NCBI GenBank assembly: GCA_913774715.1
Contig: CAJYHS010000135.1
Span: forward strand, 1 to 64,000
Length of the DNA: 64,000 nucleotides
Direction of reading: 5' to 3'
DNA from: an uncultured Siphonobacter sp.
GTDB taxonomy: Bacteria > Bacteroidota > Bacteroidia > Cytophagales > Spirosomataceae
Numbering within the stretch: position 1 is the first letter of the stretch; the number at the start of each line of letters is the position of its first letter. The position numbers and the translations under genes are program-made. This document shows, piece by piece, positions 44,957 through 53,102 of this stretch. The notes under the pieces are model-generated. The model did not search any database. It saw nothing but the letters and a program-made list of their open reading frames with translations, and had not been told where the DNA came from.

Positions 44957-46282
44957 GTGCTGACTGATTTTTTAGCATTCATTAACGAGAGAAAACTCTT
45001 TTCATCGACTCACCGCCTCTTAGTAGCCGTGAGTGGTGGTCTGGATTCAGTGGTGCTAACAAAATTGCTCCAGCAGGCCGGGTTTTCCTTCGCCATCGCC
45101 CACGTTAATTTTCAATTGCGACAAGAAGAGTCCTTTCGCGATGAACTTTTTGTGGAAAAGCTGGCTCAGACTTACGCCGTTCCCCTCTTCATCGAACGTT
45201 TTGATACTAAAGCCATCGCTCAAGAAAGGGGACTTTCTACCCAGTTAGTCGCCCGAGAGCTGCGGTACGAGTGGTTTGAGAAAATTCGTGTCAAAGAACA
45301 TTTTGATTGGATTCTCACGGCTCATCATCTCAATGATTCGCTCGAAACCCTACTCATGAATCTCATTCGTGGGACGGGACTTTCCGGCCTTCGGGGCATC
45401 CCCGAAAAAAACGGCTTTATCGCTCGTCCGCTTTTAGGCTTCAACCGTGCTCAATTGCAGGGCTATGCCCTTAAGCATGAACTACGCTGGGTGGAAGACT
45501 CGAGCAATCAAAAAGACGATTACCGTCGAAATCAACTTCGCCATCAGGTAGTTCCTCTACTTGAAAACCTCAACCCTAGCCTGACTCAAACGCTTCGGCT
45601 TACGTTGGATCGCCTGCAGGCCGCCGAGCGTTTTATCGAGCAGCAACTCAGCGATTTCAAACAACAGGTTCATGAGAGCTTAGTCATTGCTTTTTCACCG
45701 CTCGCAAGCTCGGCTGAACCCGTATTTATGCTCAGCGAAACGCTCAAATCCTACGGCTTTTCTTACCAGCAGAGCAAAGCCATTTACGAAAACCGATTGG
45801 CTCAGCCCGGTAAGCGTTATTATTCCCATTCGCACGTACTGGTATTGGACCGACAACAGTGGATTCTTCAGGCTAATTCAGACAAAGCTTTGCACAGTTA
45901 TGAAATCCCTGACGTGCCTTCTTCTATAGATACCCCGTTTTTTAGCCTGACGTTGCAACGCGTTGAAAATTTTTCTTTTTCTTCAGATGCCCACCTTGTG
46001 TTTTTGGATGCATCACTGCTTGATTTTCCGCTTAAATTGCGTGTATGGGAACCGGGAGACTGGTTTTGTCCGCTGGGAATGAAGGGAAAAAAACAAAAAG
46101 TCAGTGATTTTTTAATCAATCAAAAAGTACCTTTCATTGAAAAGAAAAGTCTTTACGTACTTGAATCATCGGGTAACTTGGTATGGATCACAGGTAAACG
46201 GCTCGATGATCGGTATAAAATTACTGAAAACACAACGCAGGTTTTACGGGTTGAATTACGGTCGGTTTCGTCTATTGATTAA
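44957..46282 (+). CDS. tilS: tRNA(Ile)-lysidine synthase
   Basis: This 441-residue protein starts at GTG 44957. The PP-loop ATPase motif is AVSGGLDSVVL (near residue 25), with ILTAHHLNDSLETLLMNLIRGTG and RPLLGF typical of TilS. It modifies C34 of tRNA-Ile2 (CAU anticodon) to lysidine so that it reads AUA. The C-terminal domain (about 360-435) includes VWEPGDWFCPLGMKGKKQKVSDFLI, the substrate-binding TilS C-terminal motif. Confidence 0.95.
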   Translation: MLTDFLAFINERKLFSSTHRLLVAVSGGLDSVVLTKLLQQAGFSFAIAHVNFQLRQEESFRDELFVEKLAQTYAVPLFIERFDTKAIAQERGLSTQLVARELRYEWFEKIRVKEHFDWILTAHHLNDSLETLLMNLIRGTGLSGLRGIPEKNGFIARPLLGFNRAQLQGYALKHELRWVEDSSNQKDDYRRNQLRHQVVPLLENLNPSLTQTLRLTLDRLQAAERFIEQQLSDFKQQVHESLVIAFSPLASSAEPVFMLSETLKSYGFSYQQSKAIYENRLAQPGKRYYSHSHVLVLDRQQWILQANSDKALHSYEIPDVPSSIDTPFFSLTLQRVENFSFSSDAHLVFLDASLLDFPLKLRVWEPGDWFCPLGMKGKKQKVSDFLINQKVPFIEKKSLYVLESSGNLVWITGKRLDDRYKITENTTQVLRVELRSVSSID

Positions 46283-46377
46283 TCTACTCGGCTTGGTATA
46301 GTGGACATTTCCAGCAAGTGCCTAGTTTTGTCAGTGCGAATGCTTTTGGGGCATAGCCCGTACTCTTAAACCTTTCT

Positions 46378-47556
46378 ATGATGTCTTTATCATTGCTTAA
46401 AACCGGGGGCTTAGCTCTGGCTCTGGGCCTGGCACTGGCCTCCTGCCAGTCATCCAGCGAAAAATCTGCTCAATCTCAAGAAGATTCCACCATGACCTCC
46501 ACTATCACCAAAGCTCCTTTTGGAACGCTCGACGGCCAGCCTGTTGATTTATATACGCTTACCAATGATAAGGGTATGATCGTAAAAATCACTAACTACG
46601 GCGGCATTATTACCGAATTACACACGCCCGACAAAGACGGTCATTTCGATGACATCGTTCTGGGTTTTGATTCACTGGCGGGTTACCGTCAAGAGGTGCC
46701 TTACTTCGGGGCTTTAATTGGCCGTTACGGTAACCGTATCGCTAAGGGTAAATTTAATCTGGAAGGTAAGACGTATAACCTGCCCATTAACAACGGCCCT
46801 AACTCCCTGCACGGTGGGAAAGTAGGTTTTGACAAAAAAGTCTGGACGGCTCAGGAAGTAAAAACGGATTCGACGGTGGGCCTCAAACTCAACTTAGTCA
46901 GCCCCGACGGCGATCAGGGTTATCCCGGAACGCTGAACGTAACGGTTACCTACACGCTTACCAATGACAACGCCTTGCGGCTGGATTACGAGGCCACGAC
47001 GGATAAAGCCACGGTCGTGAACCTCACCAATCACACCTATTTTAACCTGACAGGCGTAAAACGGGACATCCTTGATCACGAAGTAGAGCTGAAAGCCAGC
47101 AAAATTGTTCCCGTAGACGCTACGCTGATTCCAACGGGCAAGCTTGAGGACGTAAAAGGTACCCCGTTTGATTTTACCAGCTCAACGGTGATTGGCAAAC
47201 GCATTAACGATACCAAAGACGAGCAAATTAAAAACGGCGGTGGTTATGATCACTGCTGGGTGTTTGATAAATCAGGCGATGGCCTTCTTTCCCAAGGTTC
47301 CGCTTATGAACCCACTACGGGCCGCAGGGTAGAGTTATTAACGACGGAGCCAGCGGTACAATTTTACAGCGGTAATTTCCTGGATGGTAAACTGACGGGC
47401 AAGAACAATACCACCTATGAAAAACGCTGGGGTTTCTGTCTGGAAACGGAGCATTATCCCGATTCACCCAATCAGGCTTCGTTTCCTTCAACGGTATTGA
47501 AGCCTGGTCAAACCTACAAATCGACGACAGAGTATCGATTTTCGGTTAAAAAATAA
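46378..47556 (+). CDS. galM: Aldose 1-epimerase, lipoprotein form
   Basis: This 392-residue protein has a lipoprotein signal (LGLALASC, Cys23) and a galactose mutarotase domain. Visible are KITNYGGIITEL, the GRYGNRIAKGKF motif, catalytic His in VVNLTNHTYFNL and catalytic Glu in FCLETEHYPDSPNQ. It interconverts alpha and beta anomers of aldoses outside the cytoplasm, easing import. It may form an operon with the dehydrogenase downstream, although a hairpin at 47572-47612 lies between. Confidence 0.93.
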   Translation: MMSLSLLKTGGLALALGLALASCQSSSEKSAQSQEDSTMTSTITKAPFGTLDGQPVDLYTLTNDKGMIVKITNYGGIITELHTPDKDGHFDDIVLGFDSLAGYRQEVPYFGALIGRYGNRIAKGKFNLEGKTYNLPINNGPNSLHGGKVGFDKKVWTAQEVKTDSTVGLKLNLVSPDGDQGYPGTLNVTVTYTLTNDNALRLDYEATTDKATVVNLTNHTYFNLTGVKRDILDHEVELKASKIVPVDATLIPTGKLEDVKGTPFDFTSSTVIGKRINDTKDEQIKNGGGYDHCWVFDKSGDGLLSQGSAYEPTTGRRVELLTTEPAVQFYSGNFLDGKLTGKNNTTYEKRWGFCLETEHYPDSPNQASFPSTVLKPGQTYKSTTEYRFSVKK

Positions 47557-47571
47557 CTAGTTTAATTGAGC

Positions 47572-47612
47572 AGGAGCCGGCTTGGGAAGGGATACTTTTC
47601 GAGCCGGCTCCT
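47572..47612 (+). terminator. Terminator-like hairpin after galM
   Basis: AGGAGCCGGCT / AGCCGGCTCCT with a 19-base loop followed by TTCATTT. It is a moderate terminator. Confidence 0.6.
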
Positions 47613-47667
47613 TTCATTTGGTGTAGAATTTTTAGAGCTTATCTACCTTACTAACAAGAGCATACTC

Positions 47668-48603
47668 ATGAATGTATACGTACAAACACCCTTAGGTGAC
47701 TCCGAAAAAGAATACTTTACCAGCAAACTTCCCGAATCAGTTCAGGCCGTTTTTGAGTCCGATTTATCCGAATCAACTCGCCGCGAAAACGTAGAAAAGG
47801 CAGATATTATCTTTGGTAATGTAGCCGCAGACTGGCTTGAAAATGCGAAAAATCTTCGCTGGGTACAGCTGCATTCGGTAGGTTTTGATAAGTATCAGGA
47901 TTTAAAAATTGAAGCGACCCTTACCAATATGAAGGGCTTTTACGCTCAGCCCTGTGCCGAAACGGCCGTAGGCGGGATATTGGCTTTTTACCGAAAAATG
48001 GACGTTTTTGGTATTCTGCGTAGTCAGAATAAGTGGGTGGGCCAGTCCATGCGGTGTGAAATGAGTTTGCTGCGGAAGAAAAAAGTACTCATCATCGGAA
48101 CGGGTAGCATTGGACAGGCCTGCAAAAAAATCCTTAGTGGTTTTGACTGCCCCATTGATTTTTTTGGTCGTAGTAGCCCCGAAGCCCGTTTTCGAACACC
48201 CGACGATCTCATCAAAGGTATTCATGCATTTGATGTCATCATTAATACCCTACCCGGCACGGATGAAACCCGCAAATTTGTATCAGCTGAAATGATTTCC
48301 CAGTTTCATCCGGATGCCGTGTTTGCCAACGTAGGCCGGGGCACGACGGTAGATGAAGAAGCGCTTACGCACGCCTTACTCAACGGAGACTTGGCCGGAG
48401 CCGTTTTAGACGTGACTCAAGAAGAGCCTCTGCCCGAAAAACATCCCCTTTGGGATTGTCCTAACGTCATTCTTTCTCAACATTCAGGCGGGGGCTACCG
48501 CGAAGAATTTCGGGATTTGACGGACGTTTTCCTGGAAAACCTGAACCGGTTCCTTTCCAACAAGCCTCTGGAAAATGTGATTGATACGAAGAAAGGTTAT
48601 TAA
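47668..48603 (+). CDS. D-2-hydroxyacid dehydrogenase
   Basis: This 311-residue protein starts at ATG 47668 (MNVYVQTPLGDSEKEYF); an upstream start would run through the hairpin after galM. It has the NAD-binding motif VLIIGTGSIGQACKKIL and the family pattern NVGRGTTVDEEAL, DVTQEEPLPEKHPLW and LSQHSGGG, with catalytic Arg, Glu and His in the expected places. It oxidises a D-2-hydroxy acid with NAD(P); the substrate is not known. It is the last gene on plus before the bamD cluster. Confidence 0.9.
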   Translation: MNVYVQTPLGDSEKEYFTSKLPESVQAVFESDLSESTRRENVEKADIIFGNVAADWLENAKNLRWVQLHSVGFDKYQDLKIEATLTNMKGFYAQPCAETAVGGILAFYRKMDVFGILRSQNKWVGQSMRCEMSLLRKKKVLIIGTGSIGQACKKILSGFDCPIDFFGRSSPEARFRTPDDLIKGIHAFDVIINTLPGTDETRKFVSAEMISQFHPDAVFANVGRGTTVDEEALTHALLNGDLAGAVLDVTQEEPLPEKHPLWDCPNVILSQHSGGGYREEFRDLTDVFLENLNRFLSNKPLENVIDTKKGY

Positions 48604-48806
48604 GGTAGGTGGAGACGGTTGGGCTAATACATCATTCATGAAAGCATCCGCATTAAACCGTCTCCCCCTTCACTAAACCCTTTCATGGCTAGACTTATAG
48701 AATCTATTTGCAGGAAAATTGCATAAGAAAGCAACCTTCATTGAATAGTTTTGCATCTTTTTACGTTAACAGGGCTACCCCCTTACTTAAAAAGCCTACG
48801 GAACCA

Positions 48807-48838
48807 TTGTTAACTCTAAAAGGAAAGACGTATCTTTG
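48807..48838 (+). promoter_or_regulatory. Promoter of bamD
   Basis: TTG (48807-48809), a 21-base spacer and TATCTTTG (48831-48838) match the Bacteroidota consensus. The bamD ATG lies only 7 bases after the box. Confidence 0.8.
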
Positions 48839-48845
48839 CGGACTT

Positions 48846-49763
48846 ATGCAGACTATTCGGTATTTTGTTCTATTTCTGGGCCTTACCGCCCTTTTTACTT
48901 CCTGCGGAAGTTTTGAGAAACTTCGCAAGAAAGGTACAGACGAGCAGAAGTATCAGGCTGCTTTGACGTATTACAAGAAAGGCGATTACGATAAAGCCGT
49001 TCTTCTCTTTGAAGAGCTTAAACCCATTTTAAAGGGTTCGGATCAACAAGAGTTAGCTACGTTTTATGAAGCCTACTGTAATTATCACCTTTCGCAGTAT
49101 GAAGTAGCCTCCTTCCAGTTCAAGCGTTTCTATGAAACCTTCGGACGGAGTGATTACGCCGAAGAAGCTCTCTACATGAGTTCCTACGCTTCTTACCGAG
49201 CCTCCATGCCTTATTACCTGGATCAGGCCAGTACGCTAACGGCCATGGACAATATGCAAAGCTTTATTAACACGTATCCGCAAAGCAAGTTTGTTGATGA
49301 GGCTTCTAAAATTATTAAGGAGTCCCGTAAAAAGCTGGAGAAGAAAGCCTACGAACGGGCGAAGTTGTATTTTAAAACCAGCCCCGCCAACCTTCAGAAT
49401 TTCCGCTCTGCCGTTTACGCCATTAATAACTTTAAGAAAGAATTTCCCGATTCTGATTATAACGAAGAGTTAGCCTTTCTTCAGGTCCAGGCACAGTATG
49501 AATTTGCCCAGAACAGTATTTATACCAAGCAAAAAGAGCGTTACGATGAAGTGGTGAAGTATTATCATGATTTTGTTGACGCCTTCCCTGAGGGTAAATT
49601 TGTTAAAAAGGCCGAACGCCTCTACGAAGATTCGGTTAAGCTTTCGGGCAAATTGGCTGAAGAAGACCGCTTAGCTAAAGCCGCCCAGCAAAAAGCGAAA
49701 GAAAAAGAAAAGGCTGCCGAGCCCGCTTCGACGGGACGTGTAGGTGGCTCTACGAATAAATAA
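48846..49763 (+). CDS. bamD: Outer membrane protein assembly factor BamD
   Basis: This 305-residue lipoprotein starts at ATG 48846 (MQTIRYFVLFLGL; Cys near 20 in LFTSC). It has TPR repeats (ALTYYKKGDYDKAVLLFEELK, ATFYEAYCNYHLSQYEVASFQF and following) typical of BamD, which supports BamA in inserting barrels in the outer membrane. The C-terminus is Lys/Ala/Glu-rich. It is followed by rpoZ 56 bp later in the conserved Bacteroidota order. Confidence 0.92.
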   Translation: MQTIRYFVLFLGLTALFTSCGSFEKLRKKGTDEQKYQAALTYYKKGDYDKAVLLFEELKPILKGSDQQELATFYEAYCNYHLSQYEVASFQFKRFYETFGRSDYAEEALYMSSYASYRASMPYYLDQASTLTAMDNMQSFINTYPQSKFVDEASKIIKESRKKLEKKAYERAKLYFKTSPANLQNFRSAVYAINNFKKEFPDSDYNEELAFLQVQAQYEFAQNSIYTKQKERYDEVVKYYHDFVDAFPEGKFVKKAERLYEDSVKLSGKLAEEDRLAKAAQQKAKEKEKAAEPASTGRVGGSTNK

Positions 49764-49819
49764 GCTTCCTAATCAAGGGAGTTATTTCATTTAAATTGTA
49801 AACAATAAAGATCAAAGAT

Positions 49820-50140
49820 ATGCCTGCCAATCCTTCTATCGTCACTCGCGACACAGACAAACTGGCCGCTAAGACGAACGGCAATATTTATGAAGCCGTG
49901 GCCATTATGGCCTCTCGTGCCAAGCAACTTTCTGTTAAACAAAAGGAAGAGCTGAATCAAAAGCTTTCAGAGTTTGCCTCAACGGTAGATAACCTGGAAG
50001 AAATCTTTGAAAACCGCGAACAAATCGAAATTTCAAAGCATTACGAGCGTCAGCCCAAGCCTGCTTCGCTGTCCATCGAAGAATATATTGAAGAAAAAGT
50101 AACCTGGCGTTACCGCACTGATTTACCTAGTGAAGAGTAA
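49820..50140 (+). CDS. rpoZ: RNA polymerase subunit omega
   Basis: This 106-residue protein has the RpoZ pattern: an N-terminal TGNIYEAVAIMASRAKQL-like helix (TNGNIYEAVAIMASRAKQLS) and a helical coiled segment. It aids RNA polymerase assembly. The Bacteroidota form lacks the usual MARVT start. The gene lies between bamD and coaBC and ends with a terminator at 50157. Confidence 0.87.
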   Translation: MPANPSIVTRDTDKLAAKTNGNIYEAVAIMASRAKQLSVKQKEELNQKLSEFASTVDNLEEIFENREQIEISKHYERQPKPASLSIEEYIEEKVTWRYRTDLPSEE

Positions 50141-50156
50141 TCATCACTAAGGCTTT

Positions 50157-50195
50157 GAAAAACCTCCGTATCTTCGCCGGTACGGAGGTTTTTTC
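50157..50195 (+). terminator. Terminator after rpoZ
   Basis: AAAAACCTCCGTA / TACGGAGGTTTTTT with a 10-base loop. It also argues against a coaBC start upstream of 50212. Confidence 0.9.
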
Positions 50196-50211
50196 ATATA
50201 ATACCGATCTT

Positions 50212-51411
50212 ATGCTTGCAGGAAAACGGGTACTACTTGGCGTTTGTGGTAGTATCGCTGCCTATAAAATTGCTAGTCTGGTTCGCTTACTCATCAAAGC
50301 CGAAGCCGAAGTGCAGGTGGTAATGACCCAGTCGGCTACCGAGTTCATTACCCCATTAACCCTGGCTACGCTTTCCAAGCGTCCGGTGTACAGTCAGTTT
50401 GTTAGCAATCCCGAAACGGGCACCTGGACTAATCACGTAGCCTTAGGCCTTTGGGCAGATGTTATACTCATAGCCCCGGCCACGGCTCACAGTCTTTCGA
50501 AAGCCGCTCATGCTCAGGCCGATGATCTGCTTTCAGCGGTTTACCTATCGGCTCGCTGTCCCGTTTACTGGGCTCCGGCCATGGACCTGGACATGTACCA
50601 GCATCCAGCCACGAAAGAAAACCTTCATCGCCTGGAAAGTTTTGGTAATCATATCATCAAGGCGGGCTATGGAGAGCTGGCTAGTGGATTAACCGGCGAA
50701 GGTCGCATGGCTGAACCCGAAGAATTACTACATATCTTAGAAAATCACTTTCTTCCTGAAAGTATCTGGAAGGGGAAAAAAGTCCTGTTAACCGCCGGAC
50801 CTACCCAGGAAGCCATTGATCCGGTTCGGTATATTTCCAATCATTCTACGGGTAAAATGGGTTATGCCCTAGCCGAGGCTCTGGCTTTAGCGGGAGCCTT
50901 GGTTACGTTGGTGAGTGGTCCAACCAACCTTAGCCTGAAGCACTCAGGGATTCACACCATCGACGTTCGTTCTGCTCAGGAAATGTACGAAGCCGCTGAA
51001 GGCGTGTTTGCCCAACAAGACGTTACGATTTTAGCGGCCGCCGTTGCCGATTATACCCCTAGTGTGGTCGCTTCGGAAAAAATCAAGAAGAAGGAATCCA
51101 TCTTCAATATTGAACTTCGAAAAACCGTTGATATAGCAGCTACGCTAGGCAGTCAGAAAAAACCCGGTCAACTGCTCATCGGCTTTGCTCTGGAAACTAA
51201 CAATGAGGTAGAAAATGCTATTGAGAAGCTTCTCAGGAAAAACCTGGATTTAATTATTCTCAACTCTCTGCAAAACGCAGGAGCAGGTTTTGGCCACGAT
51301 ACCAATCAGATTAGCATCATTGATCGACAGCAGCAGATCATGGCCTATGAATTAAAATCCAAAACCAAAGTCGCCGCTGATATTCTTGCGGCCATTGCCG
51401 CTTATTTATAA
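50212..51411 (+). CDS. coaBC: Bifunctional phosphopantothenoylcysteine decarboxylase / phosphopantothenate--cysteine ligase
   Basis: This 399-residue protein starts at ATG 50212. The N-terminal CoaC half is a flavoprotein decarboxylase with VLLGVCGSIAAYK, ATAHSLSKAAHAQADDLLS and PAMDLDMYQHP. The C-terminal CoaB half carries VLLTAGPTQEAIDPVRYISNHSTGKMG, AAAVADYTP and EKIKKKE. Together they make 4'-phosphopantetheine from 4'-phosphopantothenate and cysteine for CoA. It is followed by the DUF4835 gene after 24 bp. Confidence 0.96.
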   Translation: MLAGKRVLLGVCGSIAAYKIASLVRLLIKAEAEVQVVMTQSATEFITPLTLATLSKRPVYSQFVSNPETGTWTNHVALGLWADVILIAPATAHSLSKAAHAQADDLLSAVYLSARCPVYWAPAMDLDMYQHPATKENLHRLESFGNHIIKAGYGELASGLTGEGRMAEPEELLHILENHFLPESIWKGKKVLLTAGPTQEAIDPVRYISNHSTGKMGYALAEALALAGALVTLVSGPTNLSLKHSGIHTIDVRSAQEMYEAAEGVFAQQDVTILAAAVADYTPSVVASEKIKKKESIFNIELRKTVDIAATLGSQKKPGQLLIGFALETNNEVENAIEKLLRKNLDLIILNSLQNAGAGFGHDTNQISIIDRQQQIMAYELKSKTKVAADILAAIAAYL

Positions 51412-51435
51412 TAGCATTCCATCCACGCTGAGATT

Positions 51436-52359
51436 ATGAAAAGCTTTTCATCAACACTGGTTTTTCTTTTTTCCTTTTTACTGCTGACCAGGCTACAGGC
51501 TCAGGAAATAGCCTGCACCATTACCCTGAGAACCGACCAGATGCGGCTCAACCAGCAATCTAACAACGGGCAACAGGTCTTCGGAGAAATGCAGCGGGTA
51601 ATGACTGATTTTGTTAATGGCCGCCGCTGGACCAATGATCAGTTTCGCGAAGAAGAAAAGATTCATCTTGATATTTCCCTAACCTTTCAAAAAGCAACGG
51701 CTCAGGGCGATTACGATGCACAGGCTACCATACAGGTATATCGTCCCATTTTTAACTCGAGTTACGAAAGCGTACTGCTGCGTTATGTAGACCGGGCTTT
51801 CTCGTTTCGCTATCTGCCCGAAAACCCCCTCAATTTTAACGATAACGTCTTTTCAGACAATCTTACTTCGCTGCTGGCTTACTACAGCTACATTGCCCTG
51901 GCTTTGGACTATGACTCTTTCGGCAAACGCGGCGGTGAGCAGTGGATCCAGCGGGCCTATAACGTAGCCAACATTGCCTCCAGCAGTGGCGGAGGTTTTA
52001 CGGGCTGGGATCAACGCGGCGATCAGCGGAGTCGGTACTGGCTAGTAGAAAACCTTCAAAATCAGCAGATGCTCCCTTTCCGGGAAGGTTTTTATACGTA
52101 CCACCGATTGGCTATGGATAGTTTTGGTGAGCAACCCGATGAAGCCCGAAAAAATATTCTCGGCGTTCTCAATACCATTCGCCAGGTCGTACAGCTCAAA
52201 CCCTCGGCTCTGCTCATCAACAGCTTTTTTGATGCGAAGTCCAATGAACTCATTCAGGTTTTTTCAAAAGGTACTGCCGCCGAAAAGAACCAGGTGTATC
52301 AGGTACTTTCTCAGCTAGATCCTACCAAGGCAGACTCCTACCGGCAGCTTATTAAATAG
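51436..52359 (+). CDS. DUF4835 family protein (PorD-like)
   Basis: This 307-residue protein has a signal peptide ending at LQAQE. The mature N-terminus (CTITLRTDQMRLNQQSNNGQQVFGEM) and the later NPLNFNDNVFSDNLTSLLAYYSYIALALDYDSF match DUF4835, restricted to Bacteroidota and found next to coaBC. Some annotation systems link the family to T9SS (PorD); I cannot verify that. No membrane helices follow the signal peptide, so it is probably periplasmic. Confidence 0.85.
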   Translation: MKSFSSTLVFLFSFLLLTRLQAQEIACTITLRTDQMRLNQQSNNGQQVFGEMQRVMTDFVNGRRWTNDQFREEEKIHLDISLTFQKATAQGDYDAQATIQVYRPIFNSSYESVLLRYVDRAFSFRYLPENPLNFNDNVFSDNLTSLLAYYSYIALALDYDSFGKRGGEQWIQRAYNVANIASSSGGGFTGWDQRGDQRSRYWLVENLQNQQMLPFREGFYTYHRLAMDSFGEQPDEARKNILGVLNTIRQVVQLKPSALLINSFFDAKSNELIQVFSKGTAAEKNQVYQVLSQLDPTKADSYRQLIK

Positions 52360-52390
52360 ATTCTGGAACGAAGCTTTTAGGCTCCTTCAA

Positions 52391-52840
52391 ATGATTTCGC
52401 TACAACCCGCCACCGCTGCTGACCGAGATTGGATCTATTGGGTAAAAAAGAAAACCCTGGGTGCTTACGTGGTGGAAACCTGGGGAGCCTGGTACGAAAA
52501 AATTCAGCGAAATTTTTTCGATGAAACCTTTGAGGTTTCCTGCATCCAGATCATTTATGACAACCAGCAACCCGCTGGCATTCTTCGCGTAGAGCGGCGG
52601 GATAAGGAAATATTTCTTTCTGAGATTTATATTTTACCTACCTTCCAGAATAAAGGTATTGGTTCGCTATTATTAGCTCAATTGAAAGCCGAAGCTCAGC
52701 AAGAGAACTTACCTTTGCAACTCACCGTTTTACAGGTCAATCAGGCCGCCCGGCGTTTTTACGAACGCCACGGCTTGAGTTGCACGGGCGAAATCAAGCA
52801 TCATTACGTTATGACTTATCATGGGGAAAAGAATCATTAG
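52391..52840 (+). CDS. GNAT family N-acetyltransferase
   Basis: This 149-residue protein has the GNAT fold with acetyl-CoA motif IYILPTFQNKGIGSLLLAQLKAEA (Q-x-x-G-x-G) and a C-terminal QVNQAARRFYERHGL. N-terminal DWIYWVKKKTLGAYVVETWGAW resembles acetyltransferases acting on small amines or amino acids. It overlaps the next gene by 20 bp, so translation is probably coupled. Confidence 0.88.
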   Translation: MISLQPATAADRDWIYWVKKKTLGAYVVETWGAWYEKIQRNFFDETFEVSCIQIIYDNQQPAGILRVERRDKEIFLSEIYILPTFQNKGIGSLLLAQLKAEAQQENLPLQLTVLQVNQAARRFYERHGLSCTGEIKHHYVMTYHGEKNH

Positions 52841-53042
52841 AATTCCAGCGACGACAGAAACCCTCTCGGATCTGAAAGGGATTCGCCTAAATGTAGTGTT
52901 ACGAAACGGTGTTACTTATTTTGGACGACTGGTGGGACAGGAAAATCAGGTCCTTATTCTCGAAGACGGTTTATTACGTAAACGTCGTTATCCTCTCCAG
53001 CAGATTGAGGAAATTGTTTACGATATAAACGCCGCCTTTTAA
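52821..53042 (+). CDS. Small Sm-like (SH3-fold) protein
   Basis: This 73-residue protein has alternating beta strands: KGIRLNVVLRNGVTYFGRLVGQENQVLILEDGLL and RRYPLQQIEEIVYDINA. The LRNGxxxxGxLxGxxNxxLxLxDG pattern is reminiscent of Sm/Hfq/LSm proteins, which bind RNA or other proteins. Its ATG lies within the last 20 bp of the GNAT gene in a different frame. It is followed by recN. An alternative is a small unrelated SH3-like fold. Confidence 0.65.
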   Translation: MGKRIIRIPATTETLSDLKGIRLNVVLRNGVTYFGRLVGQENQVLILEDGLLRKRRYPLQQIEEIVYDINAAF

Positions 53043-53102
53043 TTTTGGCATACGCCGCCTCGTATCCTTTTGTACCTTTGAAGGTGACCCTTATTCCTAC
53101 TC

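Noticed and set aside
53073-53080. TACCTTTG box before recN
   Set aside because: The nearest TTG is about 25 bases upstream, outside the usual spacing; mentioned only in the recN entry.
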